Source of the DNA: Bryobacteraceae bacterium
Lineage (GTDB): Bacteria; Acidobacteriota; Terriglobia; Bryobacterales; Bryobacteraceae
Assembly (NCBI GenBank): GCA_030041985.1
Contig: JASIAM010000221.1
Location: 1-64,000, forward strand
Direction of reading: 5' to 3'
DNA: 64,000 nucleotides
In this document: positions 1 to 9,226 of the stretch, piece by piece
Layout of the letters: every line of letters starts with the position of its first letter
Numbering within the stretch: position 1 is the first letter of the stretch
Program-made: the position numbers and the translations under genes
The notes under the pieces: generated by a model
The model's database searches: none
Told to the model about the DNA's origin: nothing
The model's input: only the letters and a program-made list of their open reading frames with translations

Positions 1-24
1 GTTCGAATCCCTGCCTCCCAGCCA
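1..24 (+). tRNA. 3' end of a tRNA, probably tRNA-Gln (partial)
   Basis: The window opens inside the T arm of a tRNA: a TTCGAAT loop, T-stem strand CCCTG, acceptor strand CCTCCCA, discriminator G and an encoded CCA. The implied 5' acceptor strand TGGGAGG with U1-A72 and G73 is the pattern of bacterial tRNA-Gln (tRNA-Asn also has U1 and G73). The anticodon lies outside the window, so the isotype is inferred. Confidence 0.75.
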
Positions 25-165
25 CTTAATTCAATATTCAGCCGGTTGATTCCCCGAAGAATCCAGCATTTTGATCGCTCAAAGCACGCTCATTTGTGAT
101 TTCAGACCTGCCCTCCGCCAGTAGGCGAAACTGACGCCCGCCGCAAAGCCGGCTTACCTAGACGG

Positions 166-171
166 TACAAT
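166..171 (+). promoter_or_regulatory. -10-like TACAAT 5 nt before the peptidase ATG
   Basis: TACAAT ends five bases before the ATG at 177, so transcription would begin at or next to the start codon. The preceding bases hold no clear -35 and there is no Shine-Dalgarno sequence. It is one of five such cases in this window. Confidence 0.4.
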
Positions 172-176
172 CAAAC

Positions 177-2453
177 ATGGAAAAGCTGGGCATCTACTTC
201 CTCTGCGCGACTCTCCTTGCGCCGGTGACTCCCGCGGCCGATACGGCTCCGGAAAGCGCTTCCATAGCCGGATACACCGCCACAGCAAGCAAGACCGAAC
301 AGGAGTGGGAAACCAAATTCCGCGCCCTTCCCGATCCAGCCAACTTGCGCGCCTACATGCAGCGGCTTACCGCGCGGCCGCACCACGTCGGCTCTCCCTA
401 CGATAAAGACAACGCCGAATGGATTCTTTCCCGCTTTCGCGAGTGGGGCTTGGACGCCAAGATCGAAAGCTATGACGTCCTGTTTCCAACACCCAAGGAA
501 AGAGTGGTGGAGTTGGTGGCGCCCACGCGGTTCACAGCCAAACTGCAAGAGCCTACGGTCGCCGTTGACCCCACTTCCTCCCAGCATGACGAACAGTTAC
601 CCGGCTTCAACACGTATTCGATTGATGGCGATGTCACTGCGCCTTTGGTTTATGTAAATTTCGGCGTTCCGGATGACTACGAGATGCTGGAGCGGATGGG
701 AATCTCCGTGAAAGGCGCCATCGTGATCGCGCGCTACGGGGGTTCCTGGCGCGGCATCAAACCCAAAGTGGCAGCCGAGCATGGAGCCGTGGGGTGCCTG
801 ATTTATTCCGATCCGCATGAGGATGGCTATTTCCGCGGATTGGATTACCCCGATGGTCCGTACCGGCCGAAAGACGGTGTGCAGCGCGGCAGCGTGATGG
901 ACATGCCGGTGCGGCCGGGCGATCCGCTCACTCCCAACGTGGGCGCCACCAAGGATGCGCCGCGAATTCCTCTGAGCCAGGTCGAGACGCTCACCAAAAT
1001 ACCGGTGCTTCCTATTTCTTATGCGGATGCGCAGCCGCTGCTGGAGGCGCTCGGCGGACGCGTGGCGCCCGAGGCTTGGCGCGGCGCGCTGCCTATGACC
1101 TATCGCGTCGGTCCAGGACCGGCACGTGTGCACCTCAAAGTGGCGTTCCATTGGGATCAGAAGCCTTTATACAACGTGATTGCGCGCATTCCCGGCGCTA
1201 CCAGTCCGGATGAGTGGATCATTCGTGGCAATCACCATGATGCCTGGGTGAATGGCGCTGATGATCCGGTTTCGGGTGCATCCGCCGTGCTTGAAGAAGC
1301 GCGCGCATTCTCCGTGCTGCTGCATCAGGGTTGGCGGCCTGCGCGGACCATCATTTTCTGCCTTTGGGATGGCGAAGAGGAAGGCCTGCTCGGTTCGACC
1401 GAGTGGGCCGAAGATCATGCCGATGAATTGCGGCAGAAGGCAGCCGTCTACATCAACTCCGATAACAATAACCGCGGATTCCTGGCGGTGTCGGGCTCGC
1501 ACACACTCGAAAAATTCATCAATGGTGTGGCGCGGGAAATCCCGGATCCGGAAACCAAGCTTACCGTGTGGAAGAGGCTGCAGTTTTACCGCTTAGCAAA
1601 CTCGCCGGCGGGATCCTCTGCCGCAGAGCCGCGCAGCCGCCCCGATCTGCGGATCGGAGCGCTGGGCTCCGGCTCGGATTACACCGCGTTCCTGGACCAT
1701 CTGGGAATTGCTTCCGTGGATATCCGCTTCGGCGGGGAAGGCGATGATGGCGCCTACCATTCGATTTACGACGATTTTTACCGCTACACGCATTTCGAAG
1801 ACACGGATTTCGCTTATGGCCGCGCGCTTGCCCAAACGGCCGGTACTGCAGTGATGCGGCTGGCCGATGCTGCCCTGTTGCCCTACGATTTTGACGACTT
1901 CACCGACACCATCCGCCATTATGTTGACGAAGTGCAGAAGTTGGCGCGCGATATGCGGGACCAGACCATCGAGCGCAACCGCCGCATTGATGAAGGGCTG
2001 TTTGCGGCTGTTACGGATCCCCGCGAAAAACTGCTTCCGCCCGCCAAAGAAACAGTGCCACCGTACCTGAATTTCGCGCCGCTCGAAAACGGGTTGAGCG
2101 CGCTGCAAAGGGCCTCCGAGGAGTACACCAGAACCGTGGCAAAAGCCGGCCCCGGGGTTTCCTCGCGCGACACCGCCGCTCAATTGCGCGCCGTAAATGC
2201 CAAACTCATCGCCGTGGAACAGAGCCTCACGCTCAAGGATGGCCTGCCCAATCGGCCCTGGTTCGAGCATCAGATCTACGCGCCCGGATTTTACACCGGC
2301 TATGGCGTCAAAACCCTTCCCGCCGTGCGGGAAAGCATCGAACAGAGGCAATGGAAGCTGGCCGATGAGCAGATCGTGCGCGTCGGCAAAGTGCTGGAGA
2401 ACGCCGGCGAAGCGATCCAGAGCGCAGCCCAGGCGCTCAATCAAGCGAACTAA
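177..2453 (+). CDS. Secreted M28-family zinc peptidase, glutamate carboxypeptidase II (PSMA)-like
   Basis: 758 residues, about the usual length of the PSMA/NAALADase family. A signal peptide covers roughly residues 1-21, so the protein is exported. A protease-associated domain interrupts the peptidase fold (about 150-290). Aligned with human GCPII, the co-catalytic zinc ligands appear present: H353 and D363 (NHHDAWVNGADD), E400/E401 (WDGEEEGLLGS; general base and ligand), D429 (NSDNNN) and H528 (GAYHSIYDD). A helical C-terminal region resembles the transferrin-receptor dimerisation domain. By family it would remove C-terminal residues from peptides; the exact substrate cannot be read from sequence. 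A -10-like TACAAT five bases upstream suggests a leaderless mRNA. Confidence 0.92.
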   Translation: MEKLGIYFLCATLLAPVTPAADTAPESASIAGYTATASKTEQEWETKFRALPDPANLRAYMQRLTARPHHVGSPYDKDNAEWILSRFREWGLDAKIESYDVLFPTPKERVVELVAPTRFTAKLQEPTVAVDPTSSQHDEQLPGFNTYSIDGDVTAPLVYVNFGVPDDYEMLERMGISVKGAIVIARYGGSWRGIKPKVAAEHGAVGCLIYSDPHEDGYFRGLDYPDGPYRPKDGVQRGSVMDMPVRPGDPLTPNVGATKDAPRIPLSQVETLTKIPVLPISYADAQPLLEALGGRVAPEAWRGALPMTYRVGPGPARVHLKVAFHWDQKPLYNVIARIPGATSPDEWIIRGNHHDAWVNGADDPVSGASAVLEEARAFSVLLHQGWRPARTIIFCLWDGEEEGLLGSTEWAEDHADELRQKAAVYINSDNNNRGFLAVSGSHTLEKFINGVAREIPDPETKLTVWKRLQFYRLANSPAGSSAAEPRSRPDLRIGALGSGSDYTAFLDHLGIASVDIRFGGEGDDGAYHSIYDDFYRYTHFEDTDFAYGRALAQTAGTAVMRLADAALLPYDFDDFTDTIRHYVDEVQKLARDMRDQTIERNRRIDEGLFAAVTDPREKLLPPAKETVPPYLNFAPLENGLSALQRASEEYTRTVAKAGPGVSSRDTAAQLRAVNAKLIAVEQSLTLKDGLPNRPWFEHQIYAPGFYTGYGVKTLPAVRESIEQRQWKLADEQIVRVGKVLENAGEAIQSAAQALNQAN

Positions 2454-2487
2454 GGCCGCTCTCCGGCGATGCTGCTAGCATAATCGG

Positions 2488-3486
2488 TTGATCTCGGTTG
2501 TGGTGGTGAACTGGAACCGCAAAGAGTTGTTGCGCGCCTGTCTCCAATCGTTGCAGACACAGGCGGGCGTGGCGTTTGAAATCATTCTCGTGGATAACGG
2601 CTCCGCAGACGGATCCGCGGATATGGCTGAGCGGGAATTTCCTGTGCGGGTGATCCGCAATCGGGAAAACCGCGGATTTTGTGCCGCTAATAATCAGGGA
2701 ATCCGGGCGGCTGGCGGCGAATTTATTGCGCTGCTGAACAATGATGCGGAAGCCGAACCGGGATGGCTGCGGGCGCTGTGGCAAGCCTGCAGCCGCGCGC
2801 CGGATGTGGGCATGGCGGCGAGCAAGATTCTGGTGTGGGAAGATCCCCGCGTGATCGACAAAGCGGGCCACCTCATTTTTCCGGACGGCCAGAATCGCGG
2901 CCGCGGCAGCGGGACCAAAGACCACGGCCAATTCGACCGCGAAGAGGAAGTGCTGTGGCCGGATGGTTCCGCGGCTCTCTACAGGCGTGCCATGCTCGAG
3001 CAAATCGGAGGGTTCGACGAAGATTTTTTCGCTTATGGCGATGATGCGGAGCTGGGCCTGCGCGCGCGCATTGCCGGTTGGCGCTGCATCTACACGCCTG
3101 CCGCTGTGGTGCGCCACCATAGAAGCGCCACTCTGGGCAAGGATTCTACGCGGCGCATTGAGCTGATCGAGCGCAATCGCCTGCTGCTGGCTGTCAAATT
3201 GTTCCCTCTAAGCCTGCTGTGGTGGAATCCGATGTTTTTTGTGGCGCGGCTTGCTTTTGGCCTGGCGGCGGCGCATAGAGGCGTGGGCGATGCCGCGCAT
3301 TTTCCGGGGATCGCGGGAAAATGGAGAATCGCATGCGCCCTGTGGCGCGGGCAGCTTCAAGCTCTGCGGCTGATCCCTCGCATCTGGCGGAAACGCGCGG
3401 CCATCGCACGAATCCGCCGGCTCAGCGCGCGCCAGGTGCGGCAGTTGATCTTTACTCACCGGCTGCGGTTGCGGGAAGTTGTATGA
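2488..3486 (+). CDS. GT2-family glycosyltransferase (rhamnosyltransferase-like)
   Basis: 332 residues with a GT-A fold signature: an N-terminal nucleotide-binding strand (ISVVVVNWN), DNGSADGS at 36-43, NND at 84-86 as the DXD-type metal/nucleotide motif, and GDDAELGLR at 184-192 followed by HHRSATLG. The C-terminal part (about 230-280) is hydrophobic and basic, suggesting peripheral membrane attachment. The start is a TTG: family members usually begin exactly at this ISVVVVNW strand and no ATG or GTG lies nearby. The stop overlaps the ATG of the next gene, so the gene is translationally coupled to the two methyltransferases. The likely role is transfer of a sugar in cell-surface polysaccharide synthesis; donor and acceptor are unknown. 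Confidence 0.88.
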   Translation: MISVVVVNWNRKELLRACLQSLQTQAGVAFEIILVDNGSADGSADMAEREFPVRVIRNRENRGFCAANNQGIRAAGGEFIALLNNDAEAEPGWLRALWQACSRAPDVGMAASKILVWEDPRVIDKAGHLIFPDGQNRGRGSGTKDHGQFDREEEVLWPDGSAALYRRAMLEQIGGFDEDFFAYGDDAELGLRARIAGWRCIYTPAAVVRHHRSATLGKDSTRRIELIERNRLLLAVKLFPLSLLWWNPMFFVARLAFGLAAAHRGVGDAAHFPGIAGKWRIACALWRGQLQALRLIPRIWRKRAAIARIRRLSARQVRQLIFTHRLRLREVV

Positions 3487-4445
3487 GTGCCTGCCTGCTC
3501 TGCGGGTCCGGACGATTCTCACCTCAGTTTCAGGCCTCGGACCGCCTCTATCGGACCACTGCCCGGCAGTTCGCGGTAGTGCGCTGTTCCGGCTGCGGTC
3601 TGCTGCGGCTCGATCCGCAGCCTTCAGGTGAGGAACTCCGCGAATATTATCCGCCCGCGTATTGGTTCGCTCCTGGCGGCCAGGCGGCGAGCCGGCTGGA
3701 GGAGGCCTACCGGCGTGCGGTATTGCGCGATCATGTGCGCTTCGTGGAACAGGCGCTTGGCCGCGCGGCAGCTTCGGCCACCAAACCACGTGAGCGCTTT
3801 CTGCTCGATGTTGGCTGCGGCGGGGGCTTGTTTCTGCGCATGATGGCGGAGCGCGGCTTTCGTGGGATTGGCCTTGATTTTTCCGAGGATGCCGCGCGCC
3901 TCACCTGGCAGCGGCAGGCCACTCCCGCTCTGTGCGGTTCGCTCGATCATACGCCACTCCGGGCCGGCACATTCCTGTGCATCACCATGTTTCACGTGCT
4001 GGAGCATCTACCTGATCCGCGCATTTTTCTGATCGGGGCGCACCGGCTGCTGGTCTCGGGCGGCCGGTTGGTGGTGCAGGTGCCCAATGCGGCGTCCTGG
4101 CAGGCGCGTCTGCTTGGCCGGCATTGGAACGGAATGGATGTGCCGCGCCACCTGTTTGATTTTCGCGATTGCGACTTGGAAAAATTATTGGAGTCCTGCG
4201 GCTTTGTGGTGGAGCGGCGCAAGTATTTTTCACTGCGGGACAATCCAGCGGGGCTGGCGAGCAGCCTGGCGCCGGCGCTCGATCCCATGGCGCGGCGGGT
4301 GCGCAAGCAAAAGGAGAGCGGCGCTATGCGCCTTGCCTATGACTTGGCCTATTTCTCGCTGGTCCTCGGCGCTTTGCCCTTCACAATCGCGGAAGCCGCC
4401 TGCCGCGCCGGTTCGAGCATCATGATCGAGGCAGCCAAGCCGTGA
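3483..4445 (+). CDS. Class I SAM-dependent methyltransferase with N-terminal Cys4 knuckle
   Basis: 320 residues from the ATG at 3483, which overlaps the previous stop by ATGA. An upstream extension in the same frame would run through the glycosyltransferase gene and is not needed. C4, C7, C35 and C38 form a rubredoxin-like zinc knuckle, common in methyltransferases acting on sugars or surface glycans. SAM-binding motif I is DVGCGGG (109-115), followed by LDFS at strand 2 and MFHVLEHLPDP near 169-179. C-terminal hydrophobic stretches follow. Its place between a GT2 enzyme and a second methyltransferase suggests O-methylation or other tailoring of an envelope glycan, which is inferred. Confidence 0.82.
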   Translation: MSACLLCGSGRFSPQFQASDRLYRTTARQFAVVRCSGCGLLRLDPQPSGEELREYYPPAYWFAPGGQAASRLEEAYRRAVLRDHVRFVEQALGRAAASATKPRERFLLDVGCGGGLFLRMMAERGFRGIGLDFSEDAARLTWQRQATPALCGSLDHTPLRAGTFLCITMFHVLEHLPDPRIFLIGAHRLLVSGGRLVVQVPNAASWQARLLGRHWNGMDVPRHLFDFRDCDLEKLLESCGFVVERRKYFSLRDNPAGLASSLAPALDPMARRVRKQKESGAMRLAYDLAYFSLVLGALPFTIAEAACRAGSSIMIEAAKP

Positions 4446-5161
4446 AGTACACCGCTCTCGCCTACCGCCTTCCCCGGGCCTTGCGCCGCCACATGCTGTA
4501 CTTCGAAGCGGAGATCGAAGAGGCGGTGGCCGATTTCGCGCGGCGGCTGCCTGCAAACGCGCGCATGTTGGACGCGGGCGCAGGAGAGGGCCAATACGCG
4601 CGCTACTTCGCTCATTGCCGCTACTACGGCATCGATCTGGCCGTGGGCGACACCACCTGGGATTACAGCCGGGTCGATGCGATCGCGGATTTGACTGCAC
4701 TCCCCTTTCCGAACGCGTGCATCGACGCAGCGCTACTGATTGTGACCATTGAGCATTTGCGCGAACCGGCGTGTGCGCTGGCGGAACTAGCGCGGACGCT
4801 GGTTCCCGGCGGAGTACTCTTGATCGCCGCGCCGCACGAATGGGAAGTGCACCAGGCGCCCCACGACTATTTCCGCTACACGCGCTACGGCCTTGCCTAT
4901 CTCCTCGAAAAGACCGGATTCACGATTGAAGAGTTGCGTCCGGCGGGCGGCTATTTCCGGCTGCTCGCGCGGCGGCTGCTCAACGGATTGCAGTTCTTCG
5001 CTGGCGGCCTTCGCTGGCTGTTGTTTCTACCGGCCGCGGTTCTGCTGGCGCCGCCGGCGATGATTCTTCCCTTTCTCGACTTCCTCGACCGCGAACGCAA
5101 TTTCACGCTGGGATACATCTCAGTGGCGCGCAAAGCAGAGACCGCGCCGAGGGTACAATAA
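4442..5161 (+). CDS. Class I SAM-dependent methyltransferase
   Basis: 239 residues starting with GTG at 4442, whose GTGA overlaps the preceding stop. Motif I is DAGAGEGQ (44-51), the acidic end of strand 2 is in YGIDLAVGD, and the Methyltransf_11-type motif is TIEHLREP. The last 70 residues are strongly hydrophobic and likely anchor the protein to the inner membrane. It is the last gene of the GT2-methyltransferase-methyltransferase unit. The substrate is unknown; a lipid-linked sugar is plausible given the membrane segment and neighbours. Confidence 0.8.
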   Translation: MKYTALAYRLPRALRRHMLYFEAEIEEAVADFARRLPANARMLDAGAGEGQYARYFAHCRYYGIDLAVGDTTWDYSRVDAIADLTALPFPNACIDAALLIVTIEHLREPACALAELARTLVPGGVLLIAAPHEWEVHQAPHDYFRYTRYGLAYLLEKTGFTIEELRPAGGYFRLLARRLLNGLQFFAGGLRWLLFLPAAVLLAPPAMILPFLDFLDRERNFTLGYISVARKAETAPRVQ

Positions 5162-5179
5162 GACTGCAAGTTGGAGTAA

Positions 5180-6436
5180 ATGCCCTTCGTCTTCAGATTC
5201 CTTCCGGTCCTCCTGGTGTTTCTGGGAGGCCAGGTGTATTTTCTCTGGTGCATCTGTGCGTTTTTGGTTCGCCGAATTCGGAAAACGGCAGGCCGCATCG
5301 CGGCGGTTACGATTGTTCTTGGTGTATACGTTGGGCTGACGGCTTGCTATCTGACATCCGAGGGCCGAGCCGATCTCATGCGCACGCGGATGACATGGCA
5401 GGATGTCTTGATCAGCGCGCCTTTCCTGTGGTGGATTTTCAGCTCGACGGTCGCGTTTATGGTGGTGCTTGTGGTCTGGTTTGTGCGGCTCATTGCCTAT
5501 GCGGTCACACAAATCGCACGGCTGGTGGCACGTTTGGCAGCGCCGCGCGAGAGGCAGGAAGCGCCACCTTCGCCCGCGCGTCGGCAATTTTTGGAGGGCA
5601 TCTCTACGGCGGCGGTGGCCGCGCCTTTCGTCGCGGGCGCGTATGGATTGTTCTGGGGCCGCCTGAACCTTGAGGTGATCCGGCAGCCCATTCGCATCGC
5701 CAAACTGCCGCGCGCGTTCCACGGCTTCCGCATCGCGCAATTGAGCGATATTCACGTGGGGCCGTTCATGAGCGCGGACCAGATTCGCAAGTATGTGCAA
5801 ATGACGAATGAGCTGAAGCCAGACCTGGTCGCCTTAACCGGCGACTTTGTCACGTGGGATGCTTCCACCGCTCCGGTCGTGGTAAATGCACTTTCCGGTC
5901 TTCGGGCGCCCTTCGGAGTTTGGGGATCGCTCGGAAATCACGACGCTTGGGCCAGCGCAGAGGATTTGCTGACCGAGCTATTCGCTCATACCGGTGTCAA
6001 AATGTTACGGCAGCAGCGCACGCCGATTACCTCCGGCGATGACTTCTTCAACCTGATGGGCGTGGATTTCACCAATTCGAACAGAATGTTGGCGGTTGGG
6101 GGACACCTCTCGAGTCAAAGACTCGAAGGAGTGGAGAATCTCATGACGCCAGGCACAGCCAATATTCTGCTAAGCCACAATCCCGATAGCTTTCCGCGCG
6201 CGGCGGAATTGGGAATCGATTTGAGCCTCGCGGGCCATACCCACGGCGGGCAACTTGCGCTCGAATTTATCAGTCCGGAGCTCGCGCCCAGCCGGCTGAT
6301 CACTCCCTATGTGGCTGGGTGGTTTCAACGCCCGGGCGGGCAGCTTTATGTGAACCGCGGAATCGGCACCATCGCCGCGCCCATGCGCGTCGGCGCGCCG
6401 CCCGAAATCACCGTGTACGAGTTGCTGCGGGCGTAG
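5180..6436 (+). CDS. Membrane-anchored metallophosphoesterase (YkuE-like)
   Basis: 418 residues. Three or four hydrophobic helices occupy roughly residues 5-110. A twin-arginine-like ARRQFLEG at about 133-140 precedes another hydrophobic stretch. The calcineurin-like phosphoesterase core follows with all its metal-site blocks: SDIHVG (189-194), GDFV, GSLGNHD, LSHNPD and AGHTHGGQ. The enzyme would hydrolyse phosphate esters at the membrane; lipid-type substrates are known for the YkuE/LpxH side of the family but cannot be assigned here. A TACAAT at 5154-5159 and a GGAG just before the ATG give a short-leader promoter and ribosome site. Confidence 0.85.
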   Translation: MPFVFRFLPVLLVFLGGQVYFLWCICAFLVRRIRKTAGRIAAVTIVLGVYVGLTACYLTSEGRADLMRTRMTWQDVLISAPFLWWIFSSTVAFMVVLVVWFVRLIAYAVTQIARLVARLAAPRERQEAPPSPARRQFLEGISTAAVAAPFVAGAYGLFWGRLNLEVIRQPIRIAKLPRAFHGFRIAQLSDIHVGPFMSADQIRKYVQMTNELKPDLVALTGDFVTWDASTAPVVVNALSGLRAPFGVWGSLGNHDAWASAEDLLTELFAHTGVKMLRQQRTPITSGDDFFNLMGVDFTNSNRMLAVGGHLSSQRLEGVENLMTPGTANILLSHNPDSFPRAAELGIDLSLAGHTHGGQLALEFISPELAPSRLITPYVAGWFQRPGGQLYVNRGIGTIAAPMRVGAPPEITVYELLRA

Positions 6437-6437
6437 A

Positions 6438-9068
6438 TCAATTCTGCAGACCCGCCTGCCAGTTGGTCACTACCGTAAAATCCTGACTGGATTCTCCGCC
6501 CTTCGGCAGCGCCAGAAGGAAATTCTGACCGTCCGGGCTGACGTCGGCCAGATTTCCAGGGGCAGTGGAGCGCATGAAGGCGGTGGGAACCGTAAAGAGG
6601 CGCTCGGGCGTGCCCGCATGGAAAGCCGGTCCGGAAGTGATAGGCACCGCCATGACGCCGCCATCCGGGGCCAGGTAGAACAACTCTTTGCCATCCTGCC
6701 GCCAGTGGATCATACCCACGCCGCCGTCCCTCGATACCAGCCATTTGCCGGTCGTAGCCGCCGAGCCTGCATCGGCCTTCGGTGTAAACGATTCCACGTA
6801 TATCTCCTCGCGGCCGGACTCTTTGGACGGAAACGCTATCCAGCGGCTGTCGGGTGACAGACGCGCTCCGATCTGGATGAAGCTGCTGTGCAAGAAAGGA
6901 ATCGGCTTGCGATCACCCATGAGTGGCAGCACCCAGATAGTGTCGTTGCTGTTGAACACTAAATACCGGCCGTCACGCGACCAGTCGGAAAGCCCGAGAG
7001 CCGGCGCATTCGGCAGTAGAACGTTTTCCGCTCCAGCTCCATTGGTTGATTTCTCGTACAGAGCCTGCATCCCTCCGCGGAGCGAGGCGAAGATGACTCG
7101 TGTCCCATCCGGCGACCAAACGGGATTTGTGTTCGTTGAGGTGAATGTAAATCTGGTGGATGCGCCCGTATTCATATCCATGAGCCAGATGTCCGTGCCC
7201 TTTGTGTCGCGTTTGGCCACCGCGATCCTGGTTCCATCGCGGGAAAGGACAAACATCTGGTAACGGCCCGCTTCGCCTGCGGTGCGCACGGATCTCCCGC
7301 TGCGATCCAGCCAGGTAAGCTGGAGGTCTTCTCCAGCGCTACTGCGATAAACCAGATCGTTTCCGGTTGCCGAGGCCATGCCCAGTAACAAGCCAGGATT
7401 TACTCCAACCTGTTGCTGAACAGGGACCGGCTCACCTTCTATTGCCAGACGGCCCGGATTGAAAGTCTGCGCATACAGGGTGCCATCGCGAACAAACAGG
7501 ATGTGCCCTTTGCCGGAGTTGACTGCGGGAACATACGAAACGTTCGAGCCGGTTTTGAATAAGAGGTTCGCATTCTGCCGTTCCGGTTTGGTGTCGAGCG
7601 AACCCGCGTAAACTCCATATTCACGGCCGGTGAAACGAATGTAGAGGAAGTCCTTCCCATCGGGTAGAAATATTGGGTAGCCGTGCAAGCGATCCCCCCG
7701 CTGGCGATCCAGATCCGTTACCGGAACTGCTGTGCCACCCGCGGCAGACACGCGCATAATTGTGCTGCGGCTGCCCCCAAAGAGAACCACGTCGTTCCCG
7801 TTCCAGGATCCGCCTATCAGCTCACTGCCCGCCGGCAAATCACAGATGTCTTCCGGAGGGCCTCCGCTTACATCGATCTTCTTCAGCTTGCCATCGGATT
7901 CAAAAGCTACGAAACGGCTATCGGGAGACCAGAACATCGGCGCCGCTCGAGTGAAATTGGTTCCCGCCACGGCGTGCGCCTCAAGCGAATCCATCGATCG
8001 GATCCAAAGCTTCTGTTCGCCATTGTCAATGCCTGCGAATACCAGTTTGCGGCCATCGGGAGAGAGAGCGAACGGGCCCGTGGCCGCCAAGGTCACTTTC
8101 TCCGGTGGCTGAATCTGAAAACGCAAACTCTCCTGCTGCGCCGGTGCCGCTCGCCAATGGAGCCAGCCTGCAACGTCCAACACGATTGCGGCTACCAAAG
8201 CAAGAACGGGCCCAAGCCATAACCAAACAGACCGGCGGCCCGCCACGGTAACGGTGGTGCCAGGTTCGTCCAGCAGCAGCAGGGCATCACCGATATCGTT
8301 TAGCCGCTGCCGCGGGTCCTTCTGCAGACAACTTCGCAGCAGCCGCCGCGCCTGGAACGGAACACGGTTGAAGTCGGGTTCCTTGGTGAGTATGTTGGCC
8401 AGGGAATCGGAAACGGTCTCGCCCTCAAACAATTTGCCGCCGGAGAGCATTTCGTACAGCACCGCACCGAATGCCCAGATATCCGCCCGCTTATCTACCG
8501 GCCTTCCGCGCGCCTGTTCCGGCGCCATGTAACCCGCTGTTCCGAGAATCGTTCCGGCCTGCGTGTTGCCCATGGTGAAGGTGGGCGAATCCGCGGTTGA
8601 GAGTCCGGTAGCTGCGGCGCTTGTCGCCGTGGCCAAGCCGAAATCGAGCACTTTGACCGTGCCATCCGGCTTCAGCTTAATATTGGCAGGCTTCAGATCG
8701 CGGTGCACGATGCCCTTTTCATGCGCGGCGCGGAGAGCTTCCGCGATCTGGCGCGCCACGCCCAGCGCTTCATCGAGCGGCATCGGTCCTTCCGCAAGGC
8801 GATCGGCGAGGGTGGGTCCCTCCACCAATTCCATCACCAGGTAATCGGGGCCAATGTCGTACAGGGTGCAGATATTGGGGTGATTGAGCGCGGCGATCAG
8901 GCGCGCTTCGCGCTCGAACCGCTCGCTGAAACGTTCGGCGGAAATCTTGATCGCGACACTGCGGCCCAGGCGCGTATCCTGAGCCCGGAAGACCTCACCC
9001 ATTCCGCCCACGCCCAACCGATCCTGAATTTCATACGGCCCCAGATGTGCCCCGGTCGTAACAGACAT
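6438..9068 (-). CDS. Ser/Thr protein kinase (PknB type) with C-terminal TolB-like beta-propeller
   Basis: 876 residues. The N-terminal kinase domain is complete: glycine loop GVGGMG (19-24), lysine K41 in VAIKI, catalytic loop HRDLKPAN (122-129), DFG (142-144) and GTAGYMAPEQ. A single membrane helix lies at about 279-303, and the remainder carries repeated PD40/TolB-like blades (for example FALSPDGRKLVF, WSPDGTRVIF, RLSPDSRWIAF). The propeller would be extracytoplasmic and the kinase cytoplasmic, a sensor-kinase layout greatly expanded in Acidobacteriota. Substrates and ligand are unknown. The gene converges tail to tail with the metallophosphoesterase (one base between stops) and diverges from the tannase. 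Confidence 0.93.
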   Translation of the reverse strand: MSVTTGAHLGPYEIQDRLGVGGMGEVFRAQDTRLGRSVAIKISAERFSERFEREARLIAALNHPNICTLYDIGPDYLVMELVEGPTLADRLAEGPMPLDEALGVARQIAEALRAAHEKGIVHRDLKPANIKLKPDGTVKVLDFGLATATSAAATGLSTADSPTFTMGNTQAGTILGTAGYMAPEQARGRPVDKRADIWAFGAVLYEMLSGGKLFEGETVSDSLANILTKEPDFNRVPFQARRLLRSCLQKDPRQRLNDIGDALLLLDEPGTTVTVAGRRSVWLWLGPVLALVAAIVLDVAGWLHWRAAPAQQESLRFQIQPPEKVTLAATGPFALSPDGRKLVFAGIDNGEQKLWIRSMDSLEAHAVAGTNFTRAAPMFWSPDSRFVAFESDGKLKKIDVSGGPPEDICDLPAGSELIGGSWNGNDVVLFGGSRSTIMRVSAAGGTAVPVTDLDRQRGDRLHGYPIFLPDGKDFLYIRFTGREYGVYAGSLDTKPERQNANLLFKTGSNVSYVPAVNSGKGHILFVRDGTLYAQTFNPGRLAIEGEPVPVQQQVGVNPGLLLGMASATGNDLVYRSSAGEDLQLTWLDRSGRSVRTAGEAGRYQMFVLSRDGTRIAVAKRDTKGTDIWLMDMNTGASTRFTFTSTNTNPVWSPDGTRVIFASLRGGMQALYEKSTNGAGAENVLLPNAPALGLSDWSRDGRYLVFNSNDTIWVLPLMGDRKPIPFLHSSFIQIGARLSPDSRWIAFPSKESGREEIYVESFTPKADAGSAATTGKWLVSRDGGVGMIHWRQDGKELFYLAPDGGVMAVPITSGPAFHAGTPERLFTVPTAFMRSTAPGNLADVSPDGQNFLLALPKGGESSQDFTVVTNWQAGLQN

Positions 9069-9123
9069 AAGTTTGAGTCAAGTCTACAACACATAGGCAG
9101 CCGCCTGGCGCGAGAGTTCCCAG

Positions 9124-9135
9124 GCGGTATACCGC
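9124..9135. promoter_or_regulatory. 12-bp perfect palindrome upstream of the tannase promoter
   Basis: GCGGTATACCGC is a perfect palindrome 15 bp upstream of the -35 box of the tannase-family gene and within the region divergent from the kinase gene. It could bind a dimeric regulator; nothing identifies which one. Confidence 0.3.
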
Positions 9136-9150
9136 AGGTGGAAAACCGCT

Positions 9151-9178
9151 TTGACACCACCGCGTCTTCTGATATAGC
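9151..9178 (+). promoter_or_regulatory. Sigma70-type promoter of the tannase-family gene
   Basis: TTGACA at 9151-9156 matches the -35 consensus exactly, followed after a 16-bp spacer by TATAGC at 9173-9178. The expected start near 9185 leaves a leader of about 40 nt carrying GGGAGGGAG just before the ATG at 9227. Confidence 0.6.
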
Positions 9179-9226
9179 CTACGGGAAGCCAATGACTGGC
9201 GCCTGGAAGATCGAGGGAGGGAGTGC

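Noticed and set aside
1-24. Left-end tRNA as an attachment site for the phage-like cassette
   Set aside because: The cassette begins 14 kb away with unrelated genes between, and no matching 3'-end copy was found near its borders.
1593-2444. 283-codon open frame on the minus strand opposite the M28 peptidase
   Set aside because: It is the antisense shadow of a well-supported gene in high-G+C DNA and shows no family motif.
3321-3482. N-terminal extension of the first methyltransferase into the GT2 gene
   Set aside because: The ATG at 3483 begins exactly at the Cys knuckle and overlaps the GT2 stop, so the extension is out-of-frame GT2 sequence.
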